From NCBI GenBank assembly GCA_023423405.1, contig JAFAFR010000014.1:186001-250000 (forward strand): 64,000 bases of DNA. Reading direction: 5' to 3'. The translations under genes were made by a program, and so were the position numbers. Source of the stretch: Bacteroidota bacterium (lineage in GTDB: Bacteria > Bacteroidota > Bacteroidia > Chitinophagales > Chitinophagaceae). The notes under the pieces are model-generated. The model was not told where the DNA came from. It did no database searches and worked only from the letters and a program-made list of their open reading frames with translations. Each line of letters opens with the position of its first letter. The first letter of the stretch is position 1. Positions 55,693 to 61,913 of this stretch are shown piece after piece.

Positions 55693-56241
55693 ATGTTACC
55701 GCCGATGATGCAGAAGAACGATAAGGCAGCCCGCTGGCTGATAGCTGCGGTTTCTTTTGTTGTATTTGCTGCCGTGGTGCTGCTGTCGCGCGTACAGCTC
55801 AAGGTGAACCTGGGTTTCGATGTGCACCTGTTTGCGCGCATCAACGCAGTGATCAATTCGGTGGTAAGCGTGCTGCTGATAGCCGGACTGGTTGCCGTGA
55901 AGCGGGGCCGGTATGAAGGGCATAAAAAGATCATGCTCACGGCGATGGTGCTGAGTGCCCTCTTCCTGGTGTCCTATATCTGTCACCATCTTTTTGCCGG
56001 CGATACGCGTTTCGGCGGGCAGGGCTGGGTGCGGCCGGTTTACTTTCTTATCCTGATCACTCATATTTTCCTGGCAGCCATTATTCTCCCTTTTATATTG
56101 TTTACTGCCTACCGGGCCCTGGTGGCCGAATGGCCGGGCCACCGCAAGCTGGCGAAGATCACCTGGCCCATTTGGTTCTATGTAGCGGTGACGGGCGTGG
56201 TGGTTTACCTGATGATATCACCCTATTACGGCGCAGCATAG
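55693..56241 (+). CDS. DUF420 membrane protein, probable oxidase assembly factor (182 aa)
   Basis: This four-helix membrane protein of the DUF420 (YozB/CtaM-like) family has NLGFDVHLFARINAVINSVVSVLLIAGL, RRGRYEGHKKIM-type spacing (seen as KRGRYEGHKKIMLTAM), SYICHHLF and YFLILITHIFLAAIILPFI. CtaM-like proteins are needed for heme-copper oxidase assembly. It lies 6 bp after the Sco gene. The assembly role is by family analogy. Confidence 0.9.
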   Translation: MLPPMMQKNDKAARWLIAAVSFVVFAAVVLLSRVQLKVNLGFDVHLFARINAVINSVVSVLLIAGLVAVKRGRYEGHKKIMLTAMVLSALFLVSYICHHLFAGDTRFGGQGWVRPVYFLILITHIFLAAIILPFILFTAYRALVAEWPGHRKLAKITWPIWFYVAVTGVVVYLMISPYYGAA

Positions 56242-56256
56242 CCGAAAATTACAACC

Positions 56257-56721
56257 ATGCCGCAAGAATCTCTTTTCCGCCAAATGTCCGCCTCCTATAA
56301 GAAGCTGCTCTATACCCAGATCGTTTTCTGGGTGCTCGCCGTTCTGCTGGTGGTCGCAGGCCTGGTACGCACTTCTTCCTATATTGAACTGGACCGGCTG
56401 CTGCAGTTGATTGCTGTATTGTATTCCTTCGCAGCCGTAATGGTGGGATTGCTCCTTTTCCGCCGCCGGGTGGAAGCGATCCGTGCTTCGGCCAGGGGTC
56501 CTCGTGAGAAGCTGCAGTCTTACAACAATGCTGCCATGCTGCAGTGGATCCTGCTGGTAAGCGCCAATTTTTTTTGTGGGGCCTCTTACCTGCTGGTGGG
56601 TAACTGGGCCTTTATTGCACTGGGTATGGTGCTGCTGGTCATTTATGGCGGACTGAACCCTTTCCGGCAAAAGGTGCTGTTGCAGTTGCGATTGTCGGAA
56701 GCGGAAGTGGCCGGCTTATAA
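56257..56721 (+). CDS. hypothetical four-helix membrane protein (154 aa)
   Basis: Four hydrophobic segments are visible (LLYTQIVFWVLAVLLVVAGLV; LLQLIAVLYSFAAVMVGLLLF; MLQWILLVSANFFCGASYLLV; WAFIALGMVLLVIYGGL). Charged loops (RRRVEAIRASARGPREKLQSY) and the tail NPFRQKVLLQLRLSEAEV complete it. No family is recognised. It is the last gene of the respiratory cluster, 15 bp after the DUF420 gene, and may be an accessory membrane protein. It converges with the next gene with 5 bp between stops. Confidence 0.75.
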   Translation: MPQESLFRQMSASYKKLLYTQIVFWVLAVLLVVAGLVRTSSYIELDRLLQLIAVLYSFAAVMVGLLLFRRRVEAIRASARGPREKLQSYNNAAMLQWILLVSANFFCGASYLLVGNWAFIALGMVLLVIYGGLNPFRQKVLLQLRLSEAEVAGL

Positions 56722-56726
56722 AGAGG

Positions 56727-57095
56727 TTATAGGGCAAGCTCTACAGCCGGATCCCAGAAACGTTTTTCGAAATCCTGCACGGTATCATTCACCACGCGAA
56801 TGCCTTCTTTTTCCAGCAACTCCTGCATACGCGTAGGCGTTGGGAAATGCGCTTTGCCACTGAGCTGGCCGTTGCGGTTGACCACCCGCTGTGCCGGGAT
56901 TTTTTTGCCTACGTGGGAGCCGTTGAGTGCCCAGCCCACCATCCTCGCGGAAAGTCCTGACCCCAGGCAGCGGGCGATGGCGCCGTAGGTGGTGACCCGG
57001 CCCCTGGGAATTTGCTCCACTACCGCATACACCTGCTCGAAGAAATTGCTCCGGTCGTCGCCGGGTGATTTGATGGGATTTTTTTTGGAAGGCAT
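56727..57095 (-). CDS. alkyltransferase-like DNA repair protein (ATL) (122 aa)
   Basis: The fold is that of O6-methylguanine methyltransferase: PRGRVTTYGAIA (helix-turn-helix lead with Tyr37), ARMVGWALNGSHVG and RVVNRNGQLSG. The active-site motif PCHR is replaced by PAQR (residues 67-70), so the alkyl-accepting Cys is Ala68 and no transfer can occur. ATL proteins flip alkylated guanine out of DNA and hand it to nucleotide excision repair, which is present in this genome as uvrB at 11-13 kb. It lies 5 bp after trmB on the same strand. Confidence 0.92.
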   Translation of the reverse strand: MPSKKNPIKSPGDDRSNFFEQVYAVVEQIPRGRVTTYGAIARCLGSGLSARMVGWALNGSHVGKKIPAQRVVNRNGQLSGKAHFPTPTRMQELLEKEGIRVVNDTVQDFEKRFWDPAVELAL

Positions 57096-57100
57096 AGTGG

Positions 57101-57841
57101 TCAGGCTGTTGTTTTGGATAAGTTGCCGGGAAGGCCGGTAGGCGCTTCCTGTTCGTAGACCCAGTCCTGCAATGTATTGTCGTATAGGGGCAGGGGCGTG
57201 GCGGGCAGTGAAAAACGGATGTAGTGGATGCGATTGCTGCCGGCGATATCGAGCCCTTCGTAGTGTGTTTTGATCAGGAGGCTGGGATCTATATTCGGTT
57301 GTGCATAAACGTTATCGGTATGCTCATGAAGCTGCAGCCCGTAGCGCCGGATCACTTCCAGGGTAAACCGATAAAGCACGGGGCTGTCGGTCTTCAGGTG
57401 CACCTGGTTGTTTGTCGAAAGGAATTGCTGGTAAAGGCGCAGGAATTTTGGGTGGGTAAGTCTTTTTTTGGCTCTTGAGCGGCGCAACTGGGGATCGGGA
57501 AAAGTGATCCATACCTGCTCCACTTCCCCGGGCTGAAAATAGGTAGCGATCTGGTCGATCTGCGTGCGGAGAAAGGCCGCGTTGGATTGTTGGTTTTCCA
57601 GGCATTTTTTGGCGCCCACATAAATGCGGTTGCCTTTTACATCTACACCAATGAAATTCCGCTGCGGGAAGAGGGCGGAAAGTCCTACGGTATATTCTCC
57701 TTTTCCACAGGCCAGTTCCAGGGTAATAGGGTGATCGTTGCCAAAATGTGCAGCCCATTTTCCCGGCATGTGCTCAGGGTACTGCAATACGTTGGGAAAT
57801 CCCTTTACTGCTTCAAACCGCGCCAGCTTGTTTTGACCCAT
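57101..57841 (-). CDS. trmB: tRNA (guanine-N7-)-methyltransferase (246 aa)
   Basis: TrmB methylates G46 in the variable loop of tRNA. The SAM-binding motif LELACGKGEYTVGLS is near residue 39, with NFIGVDVKGNRIYVGAKK after it. The catalytic stretch VWITFPDPQLRRSRAKKRLTHPKFL corresponds to FPDPWPKxRHxKRR. The C-terminal segment contains TDNVYAQPNIDPSLLIKTHYE. The length is typical. The ATL gene lies immediately downstream. Confidence 0.96.
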   Translation of the reverse strand: MGQNKLARFEAVKGFPNVLQYPEHMPGKWAAHFGNDHPITLELACGKGEYTVGLSALFPQRNFIGVDVKGNRIYVGAKKCLENQQSNAAFLRTQIDQIATYFQPGEVEQVWITFPDPQLRRSRAKKRLTHPKFLRLYQQFLSTNNQVHLKTDSPVLYRFTLEVIRRYGLQLHEHTDNVYAQPNIDPSLLIKTHYEGLDIAGSNRIHYIRFSLPATPLPLYDNTLQDWVYEQEAPTGLPGNLSKTTA

Positions 57842-57915
57842 GGCGCAAAACTAGGAAAATGGGAGATTTGGCGGCGATTTCCGGCAGACATATTGATCTT
57901 TAAGAAAAATTTCTA

Positions 57916-58779
57916 ATGAAAATAGGTGGATTCACCATCATCAGGGATGCCGTAAAAAAAGACTATCCGATAGTGGAAGCCATCAGTTCCATTTTGCCGG
58001 TGGTTGACCAGATGATCGTATTGATAGGAGAGAGTGACGACGATACGGAAAAACTGATTCGCGCCATTCCTTCAGATAAGATCAGGATTCATCATTCCAG
58101 GTGGAACAATGAACTGACAACGGGCGGATCGGTGCTTGCAGAGGAGACCAATAAAGCGTTCGACCTGGTAGGGCCGGAATTTGACTGGGCATTTTATATC
58201 CAGGCCGACGAATGCATACACGAGCAATACCACGACGCGATCCGTTCCGCAGCGCAGCGTTTTCAAAACGACCGGAACATAGACGGGCTTTTGTTCCGCT
58301 ACCTGCATTTTTACGGCACCTACCAGTATGTGGGCGATAGCAGGAGGTGGTACCCAAAGGAGGTCAGGATCATCCGGAACGATAAATCCATACGTGCCTA
58401 CCGCGATGCACAGGGCTTTCGGCGCCAGGGGAAAAAGTTACGGGTGAAGGAGATCGATGCCTGGGTATATCATTATGGATGGGTGAAGGATACGACCAGT
58501 TTTCGTCAGAAAATAGCAAACGCAGCCGAACTTTGGCAGGAGCGGACGGCGGAGCTGGAAGCGCAGATCGCCCATTTTGATATCAATGAATTTGATTCGC
58601 TTGCGCTTTTTGAAGGAACACATCCTGAAGTGATGGCCGACAGGATTTCCAGGGTCAACTGGAATTTTCAGTTTGATACCAGCAGAAAAAAGATGTCGCT
58701 GAAAAACCGGCTGTTGCAATGGTTGGAGAAAAAAACCGGCATTCGCGTTTTCGAGTTTCGCAACTACCGGATTGTTTGA
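57916..58779 (+). CDS. glycosyltransferase family 2-like protein (287 aa)
   Basis: A GT-A-type start (GGFTIIRDAVKKDYPIVEAISSILPVVDQMIVLIGES) and an acidic substrate motif FYIQADECIHE (QADE in place of DxD) indicate a family 2 sugar transferase. The middle reads FRYLHFYGTYQYVGDSRRWYPKEVRIIRN. There is no membrane helix. It converges on an FkbM methyltransferase gene 27 bp away; both are typical of glycan or glycolipid decoration, but no larger polysaccharide cluster is seen. Confidence 0.86.
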   Translation: MKIGGFTIIRDAVKKDYPIVEAISSILPVVDQMIVLIGESDDDTEKLIRAIPSDKIRIHHSRWNNELTTGGSVLAEETNKAFDLVGPEFDWAFYIQADECIHEQYHDAIRSAAQRFQNDRNIDGLLFRYLHFYGTYQYVGDSRRWYPKEVRIIRNDKSIRAYRDAQGFRRQGKKLRVKEIDAWVYHYGWVKDTTSFRQKIANAAELWQERTAELEAQIAHFDINEFDSLALFEGTHPEVMADRISRVNWNFQFDTSRKKMSLKNRLLQWLEKKTGIRVFEFRNYRIV

Positions 58780-58806
58780 TTTTTCGTGTGCTTTAATAGT
58801 AGCTCC

Positions 58807-59646
58807 TCAGGCTTTTTTAGGAACTGCGTAGATGTTGATGGTAGACTTCCAGGCTGCCAGCGCCTCACTATCCTTGAGTTCGACGACTTTGGCTGTGATA
58901 TCGAAGTCTTCAAAATAATAGATATCGTAACCGTGCCGGCTTATTACATTGAACAGTTCGATTTTGTCTTCCACCGTCGCTTCGTCAAAGCTCTCTGCAA
59001 CAATCACCGGCTTACTGTTCTCAAGCAGGTCTGATATCGATTTGATGATCTCTTTATCATAGCCCTCTGTATCAATTTTGATAAAGGAAAGTTTTGGCAG
59101 CCAATCTTTGTAATCCTGTTCCAGCAGGGTTTTCAAATGGACTCCTTTGATCTTTTCGGGGTACACATAATTTCCGTGCGAACTGTTGGTTGTTTTGGAA
59201 ATACCGCCATTTCCAAAGGAGGCTTCAGAAGAGATGTAGTAAAACTCGTCGTCGCTTGCGCTGATGGCAAGGCAGAGCGGTTGTATGTTTTGCATTCCCT
59301 TGTTTAGGGAAGCATTTACTTCCAGGATTTTAAACACCAGGGGATTGGGATCGATGGCCAGGGTGAGGCCCGCTGCACCTGCAGCCAATGCCATGGGTAC
59401 TGCTGTATCACCGATATTTGCTCCAATATCAATCACGAGGTCTCCCGGATGTATAAATTTTCTAAAGAAATCAACCATATTCTGGTCGATCTTATAGGGT
59501 TTTATCAGGGGGTTGCTCCAGTTTGCGAAATCGATCCGTCCGTCTTTTTCAAGAAGGAATGAACCTATGGTCGGAGGGTATTCACGCGTAACTCTCCTGG
59601 CGACTTTTCTTTTAAATGAGCTCTTTAGATATTCCAGCACACCCAT
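58807..59646 (-). CDS. FkbM-family methyltransferase (279 aa)
   Basis: The SAM-binding motif GDLVIDIGANIGDTAVPMALAAG is near residue 65, followed by LAIDPNPLVFKILEVNASLN. The FkbM signature FIKIDTEGYDKEIIKSI is in the C-terminal half. The family O-methylates sugars or small molecules. A basic N-terminal segment (LKSSFKRKVARRVTREYP) may contact membrane or RNA. Upstream of it lie two tandem terminators of the tRNA-like RNA transcript. Confidence 0.9.
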   Translation of the reverse strand: MGVLEYLKSSFKRKVARRVTREYPPTIGSFLLEKDGRIDFANWSNPLIKPYKIDQNMVDFFRKFIHPGDLVIDIGANIGDTAVPMALAAGAAGLTLAIDPNPLVFKILEVNASLNKGMQNIQPLCLAISASDDEFYYISSEASFGNGGISKTTNSSHGNYVYPEKIKGVHLKTLLEQDYKDWLPKLSFIKIDTEGYDKEIIKSISDLLENSKPVIVAESFDEATVEDKIELFNVISRHGYDIYYFEDFDITAKVVELKDSEALAAWKSTINIYAVPKKA

Positions 59647-59725
59647 TTGCGGTTTCCTATTTTGTGCTGCGAAGCTAGGGTAAATTTTTCCTGGGGTGAT
59701 CGCGAACTCCCGGGCCTACAAAGGA

Positions 59726-59755
59726 CAAAAAAAAGCCCCTCAAGAAAAAGGGGCT
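59726..59755 (-). terminator. second terminator of the tRNA-like transcript
   Basis: On the minus strand a 7-bp stem AGCCCCT / AGGGGCT is followed by eight T residues. It lies about 70 bp beyond the first terminator and upstream of the FkbM gene, giving a double stop. Confidence 0.75.
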
Positions 59756-59792
59756 ACCTAACAGCTGTAAACACACACATGAGAAAAAAGGA

Positions 59793-59820
59793 CAAAAAAA
59801 TCCCATCAACGGGATGGGAT
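59793..59820 (-). terminator. first terminator of the tRNA-like transcript
   Basis: On the minus strand an 8-bp stem ATCCCATC / GATGGGAT with loop CCGTT is followed by seven T residues. It begins 12 nt after the 3' end of the nearer tRNA-like RNA. A T-run on the other side means it could work in both directions. Confidence 0.82.
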
Positions 59821-59832
59821 TTTTAAAATGCT

Positions 59833-60020
59833 GTAGGGGGAGGAGTCGAACCTCCACGGGGCAGTTAGCCGTAGTACAAAGATTAGTGGTCAACCCTGGT
59901 CGGCTTCATTCCGATTCCTAACGGAACTGGAATACCAGTCGGCTCTATGCTACGTTTATCCTGGACTCCCCACCCCCGAGACGAGAGGGCATGTCTGCCA
60001 AAGATTTCATCACCCCACAG
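59833..60020 (-). ncRNA. tRNA-like RNA, class II body with giant variable arm, long copy (188 nt)
   Basis: Read on the minus strand, the ends form a 7-bp acceptor (TGTGGGG / CCCTACA), a D-arm (ATG / CAT with a 14-nt loop containing GG), an anticodon-like stem CCCTC / GGGGG with loop TCGTCTC, and a T-arm GGAGG-TTCGACT-CCTCC. The variable arm is huge: GGGG/CCCC, a bulge AGTC, CAG/CTG, an internal loop GATAAAC opposite GGCTAA, then GTAG/CTAC enclosing about 75 nt with at least two hairpins (at 59910-59940). Position 33 is C, not U, and position 37 is a pyrimidine, so normal decoding is unlikely. The base after the acceptor is G and no CCA is encoded. It shares its plan with the copy at 60060-60180. 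Confidence 0.75.
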
Positions 60021-60059
60021 TATAAAGAACAAACGGACCGCTGTCCGCAATTGATCGCT

Positions 60060-60180
60060 GTAGGAGGAGGAGTCGAACCTCCACGGGGCCGTTGGCATTC
60101 GCTTTTGGCAAATGTTTATCCGGTTATCCCCACCCCCGAGACAAGAGGGCATGTCTGCCGAAAATTTCATCATCCCACAG
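60060..60180 (-). ncRNA. tRNA-like RNA, class II body with extended variable arm, short copy (121 nt)
   Basis: The 7-bp acceptor is TGTGGGA / TCCTACA, the D-arm ATG / CAT, the anticodon-like stem CCCTC / GGGGG with loop TTGTCTC, and the T-arm GGAGG-TTCGACT-CCTCC. The variable arm has GGGG/CCCC, bulge ATAA, CCG/CGG, internal loop GATAAAC opposite GCCAA, and a final hairpin ATTTGC-CAAAA-GCGAAT. Compared with the long copy, pair 7:66 changes from G-C to A-U and the middle pair of the 3-bp helix from A-U to C-G; both changes keep pairing. The variable arm of about 48 nt is more than twice that of any ordinary Leu or Ser tRNA. If read, the triplet would be GUC, but position 37 is U. It is first in the transcript after the promoter at 60207-60239. 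Confidence 0.77.
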
Positions 60181-60206
60181 TATATGTCTTAAGAACTTTG
60201 CATGGC

Positions 60207-60239
60207 AAACATACAATGGATTCTCCATTCATTGCAAAT
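60207..60239 (-). promoter_or_regulatory. promoter of the tRNA-like RNAs with palindrome in the spacer
   Basis: On the minus strand TTTG (60239-60236) and TATGTTTG (60214-60207) are separated by 21 bp, a full Bacteroidota -33/-7 pair. The predicted start is near 60200, about 20 nt before the short copy. A perfect hyphenated palindrome AATGGA-TTC-TCCATT (60216-60230) lies exactly between the boxes and may bind a regulator. The divergent Lrp/AsnC gene starts at 60323. Confidence 0.6.
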
Positions 60240-60322
60240 ATTTCAATCAAAATTTCAAAACAATTGAAAATGTTCAAAATTCATTATCTTTAAATAGAAA
60301 ACATCAAAAATCCGATTGTAAA

Positions 60323-60790
60323 ATGGCGTCCAAATTGAATTTAGACAAACTGGATTACCAGATCATCCAGGAAATGATGGAAAATGCGGAGACCTCCTAT
60401 GCCGACCTGGGCAAAAAACTCTTTGTTTCGGGCGGCACCATCCATGTTCGCATTAAAAAACTCCAGGAAATGGGTATTGTCCGCGGTACCCGCCTGAACG
60501 TGGACCTCAAGCTGCTGGGTTACGACGTTATCGCCTTCATCGGCATCTATCTCGAAAAAAGCTCCCTTTATGATACCGTGGCCCGCGAGCTGGGAAAAAT
60601 CCCGGAGATCGTGCGCATGAACTATACTACCGGTAACTACAGCATTTTCGCCGAAATAGTCTGCAAGGACATCAACCAGTTGCGCAATGTGCTGCACGAC
60701 CAACTGCAGAAGATCAAAGGCATTGAAAGAACAGAAACATTTATTTCCCTCGACGAAAGCCTGAACCGCAATGTGATGGTGCAGCCCTGA
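60323..60790 (+). CDS. Lrp/AsnC-family transcription regulator (155 aa)
   Basis: An AsnC-type helix-turn-helix fills residues 5-60 (LDKLDYQIIQEMMENAETSYADLGKKLFVSGGTIHVRIKKL in outline). A RAM ligand-binding domain follows (GYDVIAFIGIYLEKSSLYDTV; VRMNYTTGNYSIFAEIVCKD). The HTH is slightly unusual, with VSGGTIHVRIK in place of the common VSxxTVxxRI. Members sense amino acids such as leucine. The start is ATG 60323; the open frame upstream crosses the RNA genes. Its divergent position to the leucine-type tRNA-like RNAs is suggestive, though regulation is not shown. Confidence 0.92.
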   Translation: MASKLNLDKLDYQIIQEMMENAETSYADLGKKLFVSGGTIHVRIKKLQEMGIVRGTRLNVDLKLLGYDVIAFIGIYLEKSSLYDTVARELGKIPEIVRMNYTTGNYSIFAEIVCKDINQLRNVLHDQLQKIKGIERTETFISLDESLNRNVMVQP

Positions 60791-60791
60791 T

Positions 60792-61880
60792 CTACCGGTC
60801 CTTTACTTCAAGCCCATCGCGCAGGGCATTGCCCAGCAGGTTAAAGGACAGCACCAGCACCATGATGGCAAACCCCGGCGCCAGCGCCAGCGTGGGATTA
60901 TTGGTGATGATGAAATTATAATTTTCACGGATCATGCCACCCCAGGATGGCTGCGGCGGTTGCACACCTACTCCCAGGAAACTGAGCCCCGCTTCTATCA
61001 CCATGGCCGACGCAAAATTCGATGCCGCCAGCACAAGCACCGGCCCCATGATATTGGGCAGGATGTGCCGGCTGATGATCCGCCAGTCGCTGAAGCCCAA
61101 TACCCTGGCCGCTTCCACGTATTCCAGCGATTTCACCTGCAGCACCTGCCCCCTTACCAGCCTGGCCACGTTCACCCACATGGTGAGCCCAACGGCAACG
61201 AATACCTGCCAAAACCCTTTTCCCAGCAACAGCGTGATGGCAAAAACCAGCAACAGCGTGGGGATGCTCCATAGTACATTGATGCCCCACATGATAGCAT
61301 TGTCCCAGGCACCTCCAAAATAACCGGCCAGCGCTCCCAGCAGAATGCCAATGGTGAGAGAGATCAGCATGGCTACCGTACCCACGAGCAGGCTCACACG
61401 AATTCCTATCAGCAGGCGGCTCAGGATATCGCGGCCATACTTGTCGGTTCCCAGCCAGAATTTTTTCTGCATGATATATGTTTCCGGCGCGCGGTTGAGT
61501 ACGTTCAGTGCAACAGCCTTTCTTTCCGTGAGGCCCTCATCTATATAACGTTGCAGGATAAGTGAATCCTTAACAACATCGAAACCTGCAATGGGAACAA
61601 AAAGCACGCTGTCGGGCTGCCCGTACAGGCTGCGGTTCCACCAACTGCGCACAACCGCTGCGCCTGGTTTTGGTTCCAGGAAAAAGAGCTGCGTGCTGCC
61701 GGGTTTGCGGCCGCCTATTTCAACGATCATACGGTTGGCGTCGGGCGTACTGTCGGGCGCCAGCCAGTAGCAAAAAATGGCCAGGAAAAAAGACAGGCAA
61801 ATGATCCCCAAACCTACACGGCCGGGAATGCCCCTGACCCGGGGCAATCGTTGCGTACGTGAAGGGTCTTTATCGGGCAT
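60792..61880 (-). CDS. ABC transporter permease, DppC/OppC type (362 aa)
   Basis: This inner-membrane permease of a peptide or nickel ABC importer has an N-terminal helix (VGLGIICLSFFLAIFCYWLAP), a long periplasmic insert (about 45-145) and a C-terminal five-helix BPD domain with VSLLVGTVAMLISLTIGILLGALAGYFGG, the EAA loop (YVEAARVLGFSDWRIISRHILPNIMGPVL) and SFLGVGVQPPQPSWGGM. No partner permease, ATPase or binding protein is adjacent, so it is encoded apart from the rest of its system in this window. It ends one base from the Lrp gene, convergently. Confidence 0.92.
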   Translation of the reverse strand: MPDKDPSRTQRLPRVRGIPGRVGLGIICLSFFLAIFCYWLAPDSTPDANRMIVEIGGRKPGSTQLFFLEPKPGAAVVRSWWNRSLYGQPDSVLFVPIAGFDVVKDSLILQRYIDEGLTERKAVALNVLNRAPETYIMQKKFWLGTDKYGRDILSRLLIGIRVSLLVGTVAMLISLTIGILLGALAGYFGGAWDNAIMWGINVLWSIPTLLLVFAITLLLGKGFWQVFVAVGLTMWVNVARLVRGQVLQVKSLEYVEAARVLGFSDWRIISRHILPNIMGPVLVLAASNFASAMVIEAGLSFLGVGVQPPQPSWGGMIRENYNFIITNNPTLALAPGFAIMVLVLSFNLLGNALRDGLEVKDR

Positions 61881-61913
61881 GCGCTTGTTTTCGGTTCAAT
61901 TTAAGGCTTTGTA

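Noticed and set aside
59883..60173. 96-codon minus-strand frame across the tRNA-like RNAs
   Set aside because: The sequence is explained by base-paired RNA structure with covariation; the peptide is low in order and the frame is not kept between copies.
59833..60180. tmRNA (ssrA) or a tRNA split by a group I intron
   Set aside because: The 5' half lacks the tmRNA start pattern and there is no tag-peptide frame. The inserts lie in the variable arm rather than the anticodon loop and are too short for a group I intron.
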